From JANQQN01 sp964519665 (GTDB taxonomy: Bacteria > Myxococcota > Kuafuiibacteriia > Kuafuiibacteriales > Kuafuiibacteriaceae): a stretch of 64,000 nucleotides of DNA. Made by a program: the position numbers and the translations under genes. The notes under the pieces were generated by a model, which saw nothing but the letters and a program-made list of their open reading frames with translations, was not told the DNA's origin and searched no databases. Shown here in pieces: positions 26,003-35,841 of the stretch. Position 1 is the stretch's first letter. Every line of letters begins with the position of its first letter. Where the stretch lies: contig CAZFIV010000006.1 of assembly GCA_964519665.1 (NCBI GenBank), positions 1 to 64,000 of the forward strand, written 5' to 3'.

Positions 26003-27052
26003 ATGTCCGCGAAGAAGCGCGTTCTGACGGGCGTCAAGCCCACCGGTATCCCGCACATCGGCAATTATCTCGGCGCCATCGAGCCTGCGCTCAAGCTCGC
26101 ACGCGAACACGATGCATACCTGTTCATCGCCGACCTGCATGCCCTCACCATTCACCCCGACCCGGCCGAGCTGCGCGAACAGACCTACTGCGTCGCCGCA
26201 ACCTGGCTTGCGTTCGGGCTCGACCCCGAGCAGACGGTTCTGTACCGACAAAGCGATGTCCCCGAGATTCCGACGCTCGCTTGGCTGCTGTCATGCCAGC
26301 TGCCGCTCGGGATGTTGATTCGGGGGCACTCGTTCAAGGACGTCACCGACAAGGGACTGCCCGCGGAAGACGTCAAGCACGGTTTCTTCTCGTATCCGGT
26401 CCTGATGGCCGCCGACATCCTCGCCTTCGACGCTGACGTGGTGCCCGTGGGCAAAGACCAAAAACAGCACCTCGAGATCGCCCAGGAGGCGGCCCGCAAG
26501 TTCAACAACCAATACGGCGACGGCGATGCGATCCTGAAAGTACCCGAAGCCCGGATCGACGAAGCCGTGATGACCGTCCCCGGCCTCGACGGCCGAAAGA
26601 TGTCGAAGAGCTACGACAACACCGTCCAGGTGTTCGTGCCCGACAAGCCCCTGCTCAAGCGCGTGAAGGCGATCAAGACGGATTCCACCGAGTACGGCGA
26701 GCCCCTGGAACCGAAAGGCGACACCGTTTTCGAGCTTTATACTCTGCTCGCGTCGGCGGAGCAGACCGAGCAGCTCCGACGGCAGTACATGGCTGGCCGA
26801 AGAAACCCTGAAATAGAGGATGACGACCTCGACGACCCCACGAGCAATTATTTTGGCTGGGGCGACGCGAAGAAGGCCCTTCACGCGCTCCTTGTCGAGC
26901 GATTCGCGGGCGCGAGAGACGAGTACAACCGCCTGATGGACGACCGACGCTACCTCGATCAGCTCCTGCGCAAGGGCGCCGAGCGGGCCCGGGGGGTCGC
27001 GAGCGGAGTGCTCGAACGCGCGCTGCAAGCGTCCGGCATTCGCGCCCCCTGA
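26003..27052 (+). CDS. trpS: Tryptophanyl-tRNA synthetase
   Basis: A 349-residue class Ic aminoacyl-tRNA synthetase charging tRNA-Trp. The HIGH-type motif is HIGN at 18-21 in GVKPTGIPHIGNYLGAIEP. The KMSKS loop is exact at 199-203 in GLDGRKMSKSYDN. VVPVGKDQKQHLE and FSYPVLMAADILAF are conserved TrpRS segments. Length is normal. It starts at ATG 26003, 27 bases after the ATPase gene. There is no visible leader peptide or T-box upstream. Confidence 0.98.
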   Translation: MSAKKRVLTGVKPTGIPHIGNYLGAIEPALKLAREHDAYLFIADLHALTIHPDPAELREQTYCVAATWLAFGLDPEQTVLYRQSDVPEIPTLAWLLSCQLPLGMLIRGHSFKDVTDKGLPAEDVKHGFFSYPVLMAADILAFDADVVPVGKDQKQHLEIAQEAARKFNNQYGDGDAILKVPEARIDEAVMTVPGLDGRKMSKSYDNTVQVFVPDKPLLKRVKAIKTDSTEYGEPLEPKGDTVFELYTLLASAEQTEQLRRQYMAGRRNPEIEDDDLDDPTSNYFGWGDAKKALHALLVERFAGARDEYNRLMDDRRYLDQLLRKGAERARGVASGVLERALQASGIRAP

Positions 27053-27306
27053 GGCACGGTGAGACAGCGTTCGAGGCGCCCGCCGGCAGGCGTGCAGGGT
27101 GTTCAGCTCCGGCGTTGTCCGGTGAGCGCCCGTGTTTAAGTGCCCGTCGGCATTTTTGATGGGCCGGCACGGTTTCATCAACCTTGGCCGGGCCGAGGGG
27201 CAGCCTGCGAAATTGCCGTGGGTCGATGCCTCGACGGTTGCCTGCGGTGACGCAGTCGGCCCAGTAGTTTATGACTCTACCGAGTAGGCATCGGGAATAC
27301 CCAACC

Positions 27307-27651
27307 ATGGCAAAGCAAGATGAGGGTGGAGCAGGCGACGGTACCGGTACCGGAACGGGTACGCAGGTCTTGGACAAAATCCAGGAGAAGACCGCCAAGC
27401 CGAAGATGTACAAGGTCCTGTTCCACAACGACGACTACACGACCATGGAATTCGTGGTGTCGGTGTTGATGAGCATCTTCCACCACTCGGAAGCATCGGC
27501 CTTCAAGATCATGATGCACGTCCACACGAATGGCGTTGGCGTGGCGGGTGTTTACACAAAAGAAGTGGCGGAGACCAAGGTCGCCCAGACCACCCAACTG
27601 GCTCGGAAGCACGATTACCCGCTCGAAGTGACGATCGAGCCGGTCGACTGA
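27307..27651 (+). CDS. clpS: ClpS adaptor for ClpA
   Basis: A 114-residue protein starting at ATG 27307. The core matches ClpS: MYKVLFHNDDYTTMEFVVSVL (N-end-rule binding Asn-Asp-Asp), IMMHVHTNGVGVAGVYTKEVAETK and a YPLEVTIEPVD end. It delivers N-degron substrates to ClpAP and alters ClpA specificity. The first ~30 residues are Gly/Thr-rich (DNA of repeated ggtacc-like units) and flexible, as the ClpS N-terminus must be to reach the ClpA pore. It is 14 bases before clpA. Confidence 0.96.
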   Translation: MAKQDEGGAGDGTGTGTGTQVLDKIQEKTAKPKMYKVLFHNDDYTTMEFVVSVLMSIFHHSEASAFKIMMHVHTNGVGVAGVYTKEVAETKVAQTTQLARKHDYPLEVTIEPVD

Positions 27652-27665
27652 AGCAGGCGCATCCC

Positions 27666-29990
27666 ATGGAGTATAGTCAGGAGCTGAAGAACACCCTCGC
27701 TACGGCCTTTAATCAGGCACTGGAGCGCAAGCACGAGTTCGTCACCCTCGAACACGTGCTGTACGCGATGACCGACGACCCCAATGCGTCGAAGATCCTC
27801 AAGGCGTGCGGCGGTGACCTGAAGGCCTTACGCGAAGACCTCGATACGTTCTTCGAGAACAATATGCAGTCGTTGCCGCAAGGCGTCGACCAAGACCCCC
27901 AACAGACGCTCGCGTTTCAACGCGTGTTCCAGCGGGCGGTGATGCACGTCCAATCATCGGGCAAGCAACAGATGGACTCCAGCAATCTGCTGGTGGCCTT
28001 CTTCCGCGAGCACGATTCGTACGCGGTTTACCTGCTGCAAAAGCAGGGCATCAGCCGCCTCGACGTCGTGCGCTACATCTCGCACGGCATCGCCAAGGTC
28101 CAGCCGGACAAAGAAAACGATGGGCAAGGCTTCGAAGAAACCGGGCCCAACGGCGCTTCGTCCAACGGGGCGAGCGAATCCAAGAATCCCTTGGAGGCGT
28201 TCGCCACCAATCTCAACGAGGAAGCCAGCTCCGGGCGCATCGACCCGCTGATCGGGCGCGACGCGGAGATCGAACGGACGCTTCAGGTATTGAGCCGGCG
28301 CCGGAAAAATAACCCGATCTTCGTCGGCGACCCGGGCGTCGGAAAGACCGCCCTCGCGGAAGGCCTCGCGCTGCGCATCGTCAGCGGCAAGGTTCCCGAA
28401 ATCCTCAAGGACGCGGTCATTTACTCGCTCGACATGGGCGCGTTGCTGGCCGGCACCAAGTTCCGGGGCGACTTCGAGGAGCGCCTCAAGGGCGTGCTCA
28501 ACGAGATCAAGAAGCGTCCCGACGCGATCCTGTTCATCGACGAGATTCACACCATCGTCGGCGCTGGAGCGACCCAAGATGGCTCGCTGGACGCCGCGAA
28601 CCTCATCAAGCCCGCCCTTCAGAAGGGCGAGCTGCGGTGCATCGGAAGCACCACCCATCAGGACTTCAAGGCCTCGATCGAAAAAGACCACGCTCTGGCT
28701 CGGCGTTTTCAGAAAATCACCGTGCGGGAGCCGACCATCGACGAGACTTTCCAGATCCTGCAGGGCCTCCGTCCCCATTACGAAGAGCACCACAGCGTCC
28801 AGTACACCGACGGTGCTTTGCGCTCGGCGGCGGAGCTGTCGTCGAAGCACATCAACGAGCGCTTCCTTCCCGACAAGGCGATCGACGTGATCGACGAGGC
28901 GGGGGCGGCGCAACAGCTGCAACCGCAAGAGACTCGCAAGACCAAGATTCAGCCGTCGGACATCGAGACGATCATCTCCAAGATCGCCCAGATTCCGCCT
29001 AAGACGGTCTCTAGCGACGATAAAGCGGCCTTGGCCAACCTCGAAAAAGAGCTCAAGCTCGTCATTTTCGGACAAGACAACGCCATCGAAGCGTTGGCGC
29101 AGGCGATCAAACTCAATCGGTCCGGGCTGGGCGCGCCCGACAAGCCGGTCGGCTCGTTCCTGTTCGCTGGTCCCACCGGCGTCGGCAAAACAGAGCTCGC
29201 CAAGCAACTGGCGCGCGTCATGGGCATCGAGTTCAAACGCTTCGACATGTCCGAGTACATGGAAAAGCACACCGTCTCACGCCTCATCGGAGCGCCTCCG
29301 GGCTACGTGGGCTTCGATCAGGGTGGCCTGTTGACCGACGCGATTCGCAAGACGCCCCACTCGGTCGTCCTTCTCGACGAGATCGAGAAGGCGCACCCGG
29401 ATATCTACAATGTCCTGCTCCAGGTCATGGACCACGCCACGCTCACCGACAACAATGGTCGGCAAGCTGACTTCCGAAACGTGGTGTTGATCATGACGAC
29501 CAACGCCGGTGCCCGCGAGATCGCGGCCAACAAGATCGGCTTCAAGCGGGACGACGAAACCCCCGACAGCAACAAGGCGCTGGAGCGAACTTTCAGCCCC
29601 GAGTTCCGCAACCGGCTCGACTCGGTCATCCAGTTCGGACAGCTCCCCGAAGATGTGATCCTGATGGTCGTCGACAAGTTCATCAACGAGCTCGACGTCC
29701 TGCTGGCCGATAAGAAGGTCACCATCGATCTGAGCACCGCAGCGCGCGAGTGGCTCGCTAAACGTGGCTACAGCAAGCAGTACGGCGCCCGGCCGATGGC
29801 GCGGCACATTCAGGAGCACATCAAGCGCCCGCTGGCCGATGAAATCCTGTTTGGGCGACTCACCAACGGTGGGCACGTCGAGGTCGACGTCGACGGTGAA
29901 GGCGACGACGCCAAGCTGAAGATGACCTTCAGCGAGACCGGCAATCCGAGCGAAAACGGACCCCAGTCGAAAGAACAGGCTCCAGCGTAA
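27666..29990 (+). CDS. clpA: ATP-dependent Clp protease ATP-binding subunit ClpA
   Basis: A 774-residue AAA+ unfoldase with an N-domain (about 1-150), D1 with Walker A GDPGVGKTALAEG and FIDEIHTIVGAG, and D2 with Walker A GPTGVGKTELAKQ and VVLLDEIEKAHPDIYN. The ClpP-docking loop is present as NKIGFKRDD; the sequence is IGF rather than the usual IGL of ClpA. It unfolds substrates and feeds them to ClpP, which is not in this window. The M-domain of ClpB/ClpC is absent, which supports ClpA. It pairs with clpS and is followed by a strong GC hairpin. Confidence 0.97.
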   Translation: MEYSQELKNTLATAFNQALERKHEFVTLEHVLYAMTDDPNASKILKACGGDLKALREDLDTFFENNMQSLPQGVDQDPQQTLAFQRVFQRAVMHVQSSGKQQMDSSNLLVAFFREHDSYAVYLLQKQGISRLDVVRYISHGIAKVQPDKENDGQGFEETGPNGASSNGASESKNPLEAFATNLNEEASSGRIDPLIGRDAEIERTLQVLSRRRKNNPIFVGDPGVGKTALAEGLALRIVSGKVPEILKDAVIYSLDMGALLAGTKFRGDFEERLKGVLNEIKKRPDAILFIDEIHTIVGAGATQDGSLDAANLIKPALQKGELRCIGSTTHQDFKASIEKDHALARRFQKITVREPTIDETFQILQGLRPHYEEHHSVQYTDGALRSAAELSSKHINERFLPDKAIDVIDEAGAAQQLQPQETRKTKIQPSDIETIISKIAQIPPKTVSSDDKAALANLEKELKLVIFGQDNAIEALAQAIKLNRSGLGAPDKPVGSFLFAGPTGVGKTELAKQLARVMGIEFKRFDMSEYMEKHTVSRLIGAPPGYVGFDQGGLLTDAIRKTPHSVVLLDEIEKAHPDIYNVLLQVMDHATLTDNNGRQADFRNVVLIMTTNAGAREIAANKIGFKRDDETPDSNKALERTFSPEFRNRLDSVIQFGQLPEDVILMVVDKFINELDVLLADKKVTIDLSTAAREWLAKRGYSKQYGARPMARHIQEHIKRPLADEILFGRLTNGGHVEVDVDGEGDDAKLKMTFSETGNPSENGPQSKEQAPA

Positions 29991-30418
29991 GCACGCCGAA
30001 CTCCTGGGCCCGGGCCCCGGCACCCGCCGGGCCCCGGTGGCCCGGGTGGATCGGGCCTACTCGTCATTGTCGAGCGCGGCGAGGCGGGCTTGCACGCTTG
30101 GATGCGCGCCACGGCCGACTCCTGCTCTGCCCGCTCTCCGCCTCGACGAACGTCGGCAACCTGGTCTCACCGTCAGGGGCTCGAACAAGACGAACGCGAG
30201 CCGAGTCGGCAAACCGTCGATCCGAAACCAGACTCCAGACGTTGCCGCTCCGACTCGACTCGCGACATTGCGATCGAGGCGTACCAACCGCTCTGCCGAT
30301 TCCTGATGATGTTGATGATGATTTCGAGGCTCTCGTTGCGGTCGGCGATGGACCTGGAACCTTGCCCCGTCACCCCTCGGGCGACCGTGAACAGGGAAGA
30401 AATGACCCGAGGCGCGCG
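29991..30418. other. Gap between convergent clpA and MscS gene
   Basis: 428 bases between convergent genes. Apart from the GC hairpin at its left end I see no convincing gene. A 166-codon reverse frame (30057-30557) crosses the gap but has shadow-like Arg-rich composition and overlaps the channel gene. No tRNA or repeat was seen. Confidence 0.6.
30009..30046 (+). terminator. GC-rich hairpin after clpA
   Basis: cccgggcc (30009-30016) pairs perfectly with ggcccggg (30039-30046), and the ccgg next inside pairs with another ccgg across a one-base bulge. This begins 19 bases after the clpA stop. It lacks a T-tract, so termination may be partial, or the hairpin may instead stabilise the mRNA 3' end. 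Confidence 0.5.
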
Positions 30419-31660
30419 TCAGTTGGCGTTCTCTTTCCACTTCTCGTCGCGCAGGTAAACGGTTTGAGTCGGGAACGCCATCTCGAGCCCGTTCTCTTGG
30501 ACGATCTCCATGATCCGCAGCATCAGCGACTCTTGCACCGTCAGATGGGTCACCCAATGCGTGGAGACCGTGAAGCAGTAGACCCGGATGTTGAGGCTGG
30601 TGGCCCCCATCTCGGTGAAGTGGACGAACTGAAATCCTCGGTCGAGACCTTCGTGGGTCTTCACTTCGTTCCGGAGGGCCTCGAGGAGCTCGCGAAGCTG
30701 CTTCGGCTTGCTCTCGTACGTCACGCCGACCGTAATATCGAGTCGACGCTTGGGGCGCGCCGAGTGGTTCGTGATCGCGGTCTTGGAGAAAGTCGAGTTC
30801 GGCACCGTGACCAGCGATTTGTCGAATCGACGAATCCGGGTGGTTCGAAAACCAACCTCCTCGACGTCGCCCTGAATGCCGTCGAATTCGACCCAGTCAC
30901 CCACTTGGAACGGACGGTCGGTGAAGATGACGACCGAGCCGAACAGGTTGGCGACGGTATCTTGGGCGGCCAAGGCGATGGCGAGACCACCGACCCCCAA
31001 GCTGGCGATCATACCGGTGATCGAATAGCCGAGGGTGTCGACCGTCATGACGAAGACCGTGACGCCGATGACCACCTTGAACGTCTTGCGGACCAAGGGG
31101 ACGATCTGGTCGTCGAGCTTCGACTCCGTCTTCTCCGAGAGCCGCTCCATGGCCAACATGAAGACGTCGACCAGCCGGAACAGCGTCCAACCGATGGTAA
31201 CGATGACGGCGACCTGAAGCCCCTGGAAGGCGATGTCACGAATGTTGACCGGCTGCTTGGGCAGGTCGAGGAAGTAGACCGCTGCGTAGAACAACAGCAG
31301 CTGCACGGCGACCGATAGCGGCGTCGGCATCATGCGGACGAGGTCGTCGTCCCACTGCGCCGCCGTGCCTTTGGCCATGTTCTCCAGCGACCGCTTGAAG
31401 ATACCGACGATCAGCTTCCGGCTCAGGAAGCTGATAAAGACGATGAGGGCCGCGATTCCAATGCGCCACCAGGCGGGTCGCCAGAGCACCATGTCGTCCA
31501 GGTTGCCGGCCGCAGCCGCCTCGACACCGCCTGCAGCCGTGCTGCTCGTGGCGGCCTCGGCCGCCTGCGCCCAGCCGCTCCAGCCCAGGAAAAAATCTAC
31601 GAAGGCGAAGACCCACTCACCCAACAACCCGACGAATTCTGACACAGCGGCGCGCAACAT
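30419..31660 (-). CDS. MscS family mechanosensitive channel
   Basis: A 413-residue membrane protein with several N-terminal helices (segments near 70-90, 115-135 and 150-175) and the Ala/Gly-rich pore helix GVGGLAIALAAQDTVANLFG. The conserved MscS beta-domain follows (FQVGDWVEFDGIQGDVEEVGFRTTRIRRFD, VPNSTF) and an alpha/beta C-terminal domain. It should open under membrane tension and release solutes during osmotic downshock. The N-terminus resembles a signal peptide region (about 10-35). It is longer than E. coli MscS by ~125 residues. It stands alone, convergent with clpA. Confidence 0.94.
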   Translation of the reverse strand: MLRAAVSEFVGLLGEWVFAFVDFFLGWSGWAQAAEAATSSTAAGGVEAAAAGNLDDMVLWRPAWWRIGIAALIVFISFLSRKLIVGIFKRSLENMAKGTAAQWDDDLVRMMPTPLSVAVQLLLFYAAVYFLDLPKQPVNIRDIAFQGLQVAVIVTIGWTLFRLVDVFMLAMERLSEKTESKLDDQIVPLVRKTFKVVIGVTVFVMTVDTLGYSITGMIASLGVGGLAIALAAQDTVANLFGSVVIFTDRPFQVGDWVEFDGIQGDVEEVGFRTTRIRRFDKSLVTVPNSTFSKTAITNHSARPKRRLDITVGVTYESKPKQLRELLEALRNEVKTHEGLDRGFQFVHFTEMGATSLNIRVYCFTVSTHWVTHLTVQESLMLRIMEIVQENGLEMAFPTQTVYLRDEKWKENAN

Positions 31661-31913
31661 ACCTCGCGCCCCTTCCGAGTCAAGGGAGCTTCATCATCCT
31701 CCCGGACGATCGTCGGCGATACCGATCGACCGGCCAGCATTGATTCAACTAGTCCTCGCCGGCGGGAGTTCCAATCCACCTGGAACGCTCGCCGCCGAGA
31801 ACGGCAGCAAAGCCTGCGGAGCGATCACGAGGCCGTATCGCGATGCGTGGGCGCGCAGAGCCGGACCGCGAAGCGGATCGGCATTCGTGGGAGGCACATC
31901 TGATGGCCGAAGG

Positions 31914-33362
31914 TCACCGAGACGCCAGCTGTTCGAACCCCGGGTGATTGGGGTCACCTTTAGCGAGCATGAGAGCCTTCAGGAGGGGAGGAAAGGCGAG
32001 GACCCGTCGGCCGTTCATGACGACCATCGGCGTTCCGCGAATATCGAAGCGGCTCGCGTATTCGATGTCTTCGTCGAGTTTGGCCGCCGTTTCGGGCGCC
32101 CCGATGCACGAAGCGAGGTCGTCCGGGTCCATGCCAACGAGTTCGGACACCAGCTCCTTTACCCGGTCTATTGTCAAGGTACGTTGCTCTTTGAACATCC
32201 GAAGACGAAGCGATTCGTATTCTTCGGATTGCTGACAGCACAGCAGCGCCTTGGCCGCGAAACACCGAATTCGGCTCCCGTCCGTGGCCCGAGGGTTGAG
32301 TCGGCCGTTGCACTCCGCATCGAGCGGATAGAAGCGGGACTCCCATCGAACGGACTCCGCGCCCGCCGTTTCGACGAACGGGGCCATTTCGAGGGCCAGA
32401 TTGGCGCAGTGCGGACAACGTAGGTCGCTAAAATCGGTGACTCGAACCACCGCCTCCGCACTTCCCATCGCCGGGCGATCCGTCGGGGGTGGGAGCTCGG
32501 GCCGAGGCGCGGCCCGGTACGCCTCGAGCCCCTGGGCCACCAGGCGTCGGTGTTTGGGGGGCAGTCGGCGCACGAAGTCGGCCACCGCGTTGGACCCGGT
32601 GGTCGACGCTTTCGCGCGCTCGGACGGCTCTGCCGGTTCCGGGGGCTGGTCGGGCAGCGGCGTCCGATGCCCCGGTATCCACAGAACGCCGTACCCCACC
32701 ACCGCGGCCACCGCTAGAGCCGCCCCAGCGGTCGGATACGCGGTCGAAACCAACGAACCAGCGGCCGGTCGGGGAAGTCGGGCGCTCAGGGCCCAAACCA
32801 AGGCGCAATATATGGCCACCAGAATGTACGTCGTCACGCACGTCAGACAGAGCTTGCCGAGACTGAGGCTGTAGGCGAACAGCGCCAGCACCACTACGCT
32901 GCCCCCCAACGAGACCAGCTGCACCGCCGCCAAGGAGGGACCGCGGGCTCGTCGTTGCAGCTGGCCGTTCGCGAGCCACAGCGCCGCTCCGAACGCCATC
33001 AGCGCCCACAGAAGGCCCCAGCCCGCCAACGGCACGCCGGTGATCGCCTGCCATCCCTTGGCCAACGGCGCTTGCCAGACCCCCAGGCAATCGAAGCGGT
33101 CGTCGATCGAGCAGCCCGGCGCGACGCCGGCATCGGCGAGCAACAGCTCCATCCACTGATAGACGGCGACGAGCGCACACAGCAGCGCGACCGCCGGAAG
33201 CGCGACGACCATTCGAGCCGTTGAAGCGTTGAGGGCTGGCCCTGGGTCGAGCGACGGCCCCTCATTCGACCGATCCTCGCGCGGCCGAGAAGACTGTTGG
33301 GTCTGAGCTTTGGAGCTGCGCCGGGCGCCGCGCTTTACTTTTCGACCAGCCATATCCGTCAT
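31914..33362 (-). CDS. VKOR-DsbA fusion disulfide-forming protein
   Basis: A 482-residue fusion. The N-terminal part (about 50-230) is a vitamin K epoxide reductase domain: membrane helices, the loop Cys pair 84 and 92 (GCSIDDRFDCLGVWQ), the quinone-side CxxC at 172-175 (KLCLTCVTTY) and a Ser/Gly-rich turn. The C-terminal part (about 300-480) is a periplasmic DsbA-like thioredoxin domain with CPHC at 316-319 (FSDLRCPHCANLAL) and the cis-Pro GTPMVVMNG. The fused protein would make disulfides in exported proteins and pass electrons to quinone in one chain, replacing DsbA plus DsbB. Its ATG overlaps the stop of the RluA-type gene by four bases. Several nearby secreted proteins are Cys-rich and are likely clients. 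Confidence 0.94.
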   Translation of the reverse strand: MTDMAGRKVKRGARRSSKAQTQQSSRPREDRSNEGPSLDPGPALNASTARMVVALPAVALLCALVAVYQWMELLLADAGVAPGCSIDDRFDCLGVWQAPLAKGWQAITGVPLAGWGLLWALMAFGAALWLANGQLQRRARGPSLAAVQLVSLGGSVVVLALFAYSLSLGKLCLTCVTTYILVAIYCALVWALSARLPRPAAGSLVSTAYPTAGAALAVAAVVGYGVLWIPGHRTPLPDQPPEPAEPSERAKASTTGSNAVADFVRRLPPKHRRLVAQGLEAYRAAPRPELPPPTDRPAMGSAEAVVRVTDFSDLRCPHCANLALEMAPFVETAGAESVRWESRFYPLDAECNGRLNPRATDGSRIRCFAAKALLCCQQSEEYESLRLRMFKEQRTLTIDRVKELVSELVGMDPDDLASCIGAPETAAKLDEDIEYASRFDIRGTPMVVMNGRRVLAFPPLLKALMLAKGDPNHPGFEQLASR

Positions 33363-34375
33363 GCCGCTGAACGCGCCGCTTCCGTGCGCTGTTCCCCGAC
33401 TTGGGGAAGCGACAGTCCTCGGCGAGCCGCCAGCTCCTCTAGGTCGGGCGGCGGTGGGGCCTTAAGGCTAATGGGCCGTTGATCGGGATGGGTCAACCCC
33501 ATCTGCCAGCAGTGAAGCGCCTGCCGGTGATGGCCGACCCGAGCTATCACCTCTCGGTCCTCGTAGCGCCCGTTCACCGCCTCGATGAAGAAGTCTTCGT
33601 CAGCCCGGTACAGCTTGTCGCCGAGGATCGGATGGCCGACGTGCATCAGGTGGACTCGGATCTGATGTTGTCGCCCGGTCTTGGGCCGGGCCGCGACCGC
33701 CGCCGCCGAGGCGCTGCGAGCGAGCACCGTGAACTCCGTCCACGCGGGCATGGCCCCCGTTCCCCCGACCTCCATCAGGCAGTTGGTCTTGCTATTGGGC
33801 ACCAACCGCAAGGGGGCTTGCACGACGAACCGGTCTTCACAGGGCGCACCATCCACGACCGCGAGATAGAGTTTGTCGACCGTTCGTCGCGCGAACTGCT
33901 TGGTGAGGCCGGACGCGGCGTCGAAGTCTCGGGCCATCACCACGAGGCCGGACGTCTCTTTGTCGATTCGGTGCGCCAGGTCGAGCCCCTCATCCTCGAG
34001 GCGAGATCGCATGATTCGAATCAAGGTCCGGTGATAGGCCGAGGCCGTCGGATGAACCACGAGGTTGCCGGGCTTGTTGACCACCACCAGCCGCTCGTCC
34101 TGGTACACGACGGGAATCAAGAGATCGTCGGTCGGCGCCTCTTCCAAGCGCTTGCGCTTCATGACCACCCGCTCGCCCTGGAAAACGAGGACCGAAGGCT
34201 TGTCGATGACCGCTCCGCTGGGCTCCTTGCGCACCCCGCCGGACCGAATGACCCGCGCCGCCAGGGACCGGGACATTCGCTTCACTCGGCGAGACAAGAA
34301 CACGTCGGCGCGCATTCCGTGCTCGTGCCACAGGACATCGAAATCGATGTCCACCATGGGTTTCGGGCCGGACAC
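33359..34375 (-). CDS. RluA family 23S rRNA pseudouridine synthase
   Basis: A 338-residue protein with an N-terminal S4-like RNA-binding segment (about 15-75, RADVFLSRRVKRMSRSLAARVIRSGGV) and a catalytic domain. Its signature is LDLAHRIDKETSGLVVMA, with the nucleophile Asp138, followed by KLYLAVVDG and a PKTGRQHQIRVHLMHVGHPILGDKLY block. It converts uridine to pseudouridine in rRNA; which site cannot be told. It is followed with a four-base overlap by the VKOR-DsbA gene, an unusual functional pairing. Confidence 0.94.
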   Translation of the reverse strand: MSGPKPMVDIDFDVLWHEHGMRADVFLSRRVKRMSRSLAARVIRSGGVRKEPSGAVIDKPSVLVFQGERVVMKRKRLEEAPTDDLLIPVVYQDERLVVVNKPGNLVVHPTASAYHRTLIRIMRSRLEDEGLDLAHRIDKETSGLVVMARDFDAASGLTKQFARRTVDKLYLAVVDGAPCEDRFVVQAPLRLVPNSKTNCLMEVGGTGAMPAWTEFTVLARSASAAAVAARPKTGRQHQIRVHLMHVGHPILGDKLYRADEDFFIEAVNGRYEDREVIARVGHHRQALHCWQMGLTHPDQRPISLKAPPPPDLEELAARRGLSLPQVGEQRTEAARSAA

Positions 34376-34451
34376 TCACCGCCTATGGTAGCCGATCCGA
34401 CGGGCGAGCGAACCGGTACTCGCGAACTTTGCGCCGCGGCCTCGATGCGAA

Positions 34452-35546
34452 TCAGAGCCTGCTGCCCGTTCCGTCGACCAGCGAAAAGACGTGGGGGCTG
34501 AGCTGCAGTTCCAGGGACGACAAGTGCCCGGTCGCGTCGCCGGCCATCTGGGCCGGCAACGGCTTCTCGGTCCGGACGCTCACGCCTTCCACCAGGAAAT
34601 CGACGAAGTCGGGTGTTCGAAGGGTTCCCTTCCAGAGACTCGAAAGGTGCGTGAGCAGGAAGGTCACGGAAGCCATGGAGACCCGGACGTGAAATCGGTC
34701 GCTGCGTCGGCCGGCAAACGGGAGTGCTCGCAGTCCGAATCCGTAGAACGGCGACGTCCCGAAGGAGAAGGCCCGCGCAGTGCCGTCGAAGAGCACCGCG
34801 TTCGGGTCGAGGGGGATCTCTTCGTCGGTCTCGGGGTCGATAACCGATGCTCGACCGATCGCGGTCACGGTCAACGGTGTGCGCGTGCGCCGCAGCTCCG
34901 TCATGAGGGTGCGGGTCCCCAAGGCGTAGAAGTAGCCCCCGAGGCTCTTCGCCAGGACTCGACGAACGCCCTCGCTGGTCTGGTTGACCAGGTCGACGTG
35001 GTCGTTCAGCACTTGAGCGTCGTAGCCCAGGCTGCCAAAGGGCGTGATCAGCCCGGTCTGGCGATCCTTCACCATCCGAAGGGGTTGAACGCCCGGCTGC
35101 TCTCCGGACAGCAGGCGCATCGCGTCTTCGATCGGCTTGCCGGCCCCACTCAGGTAGGCCAAGCCATTGCCGGTGCCCAGCCGCAAGACCGAGACCGCCG
35201 GGAGGCCGTGAGCGGCCTGCGATCCCTGCCTCGATTCCGCCGCTTTCAGGAGCAGGTTCAAGGTCGCGGCGATCGTGCCGTCGCCGCCGCCCAGCATCAG
35301 GTGGCTATATCGCCGTTCGATGATGGTCTGCGCGAAACCCGCGGCCTCATCCAACGAAGTACTGAAAAACAGGTCAGTGGCGGCGACCAGGCGAGCGAAC
35401 TGTCTCCGTACGCCGGCATTCACTCGCTTCGCATTGGCGTTGAGCAGAACCGCTACTCGGTGCTCCCGCGGGATCATCTGTCGCGAAGGCGCGCCGGTCG
35501 CGAGCGGTGCGTCAAGGGGTCGAAGTCGGCTCAAGCTGGGTAACAT
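34452..35546 (-). CDS. Diacylglycerol/lipid kinase family protein
   Basis: A 364-residue protein with the lipid kinase catalytic domain: VAVLLNANAKRVN near residue 31 and the glycine-rich HLMLGGGDGTIAATLN at 82-97, then SVLRLGTGNGLAYL (normally LGTxN). The C-terminal part is the usual beta-rich substrate domain ending with QLSPHVFSLV. Family members (DagK/YegS/BmrU) phosphorylate diacylglycerol or related lipids. M24 is an alternative start. It is 76 bases after the RluA gene and transcribed with the same reverse block. Confidence 0.88.
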   Translation of the reverse strand: MLPSLSRLRPLDAPLATGAPSRQMIPREHRVAVLLNANAKRVNAGVRRQFARLVAATDLFFSTSLDEAAGFAQTIIERRYSHLMLGGGDGTIAATLNLLLKAAESRQGSQAAHGLPAVSVLRLGTGNGLAYLSGAGKPIEDAMRLLSGEQPGVQPLRMVKDRQTGLITPFGSLGYDAQVLNDHVDLVNQTSEGVRRVLAKSLGGYFYALGTRTLMTELRRTRTPLTVTAIGRASVIDPETDEEIPLDPNAVLFDGTARAFSFGTSPFYGFGLRALPFAGRRSDRFHVRVSMASVTFLLTHLSSLWKGTLRTPDFVDFLVEGVSVRTEKPLPAQMAGDATGHLSSLELQLSPHVFSLVDGTGSRL

Positions 35547-35841
35547 CGCAGTCGAAACGGCCCGGCGAGGCAGCAGAGACCTGCTTCGGAAGACCCCTGC
35601 CTGGAGGGAGTTTCCGCCCGCACCGCTTCCGTTCGCACCGCAAACATCAGGCCAGTCCGGATCTCACCGACGCCTGCGCAGTTTCATCTTCAGCCGACGA
35701 GAACCGTGGAATCGTAGGTGTATCCGCCGAGAACGGCCTTTCGCAGTGCGTTAGCATCTACGCACTGCCGCGGACCCTCCTCAGTCCATCCGACAGGCTT
35801 CGAGACCGACCGACCCCAAGGTCGGTGAGGTCCGAGCAGGC

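Noticed and set aside
30057..30557. 166-codon reverse frame between clpA and the MscS gene
   Set aside because: Overlaps the MscS gene end, has shadow-like composition and no ribosome site.
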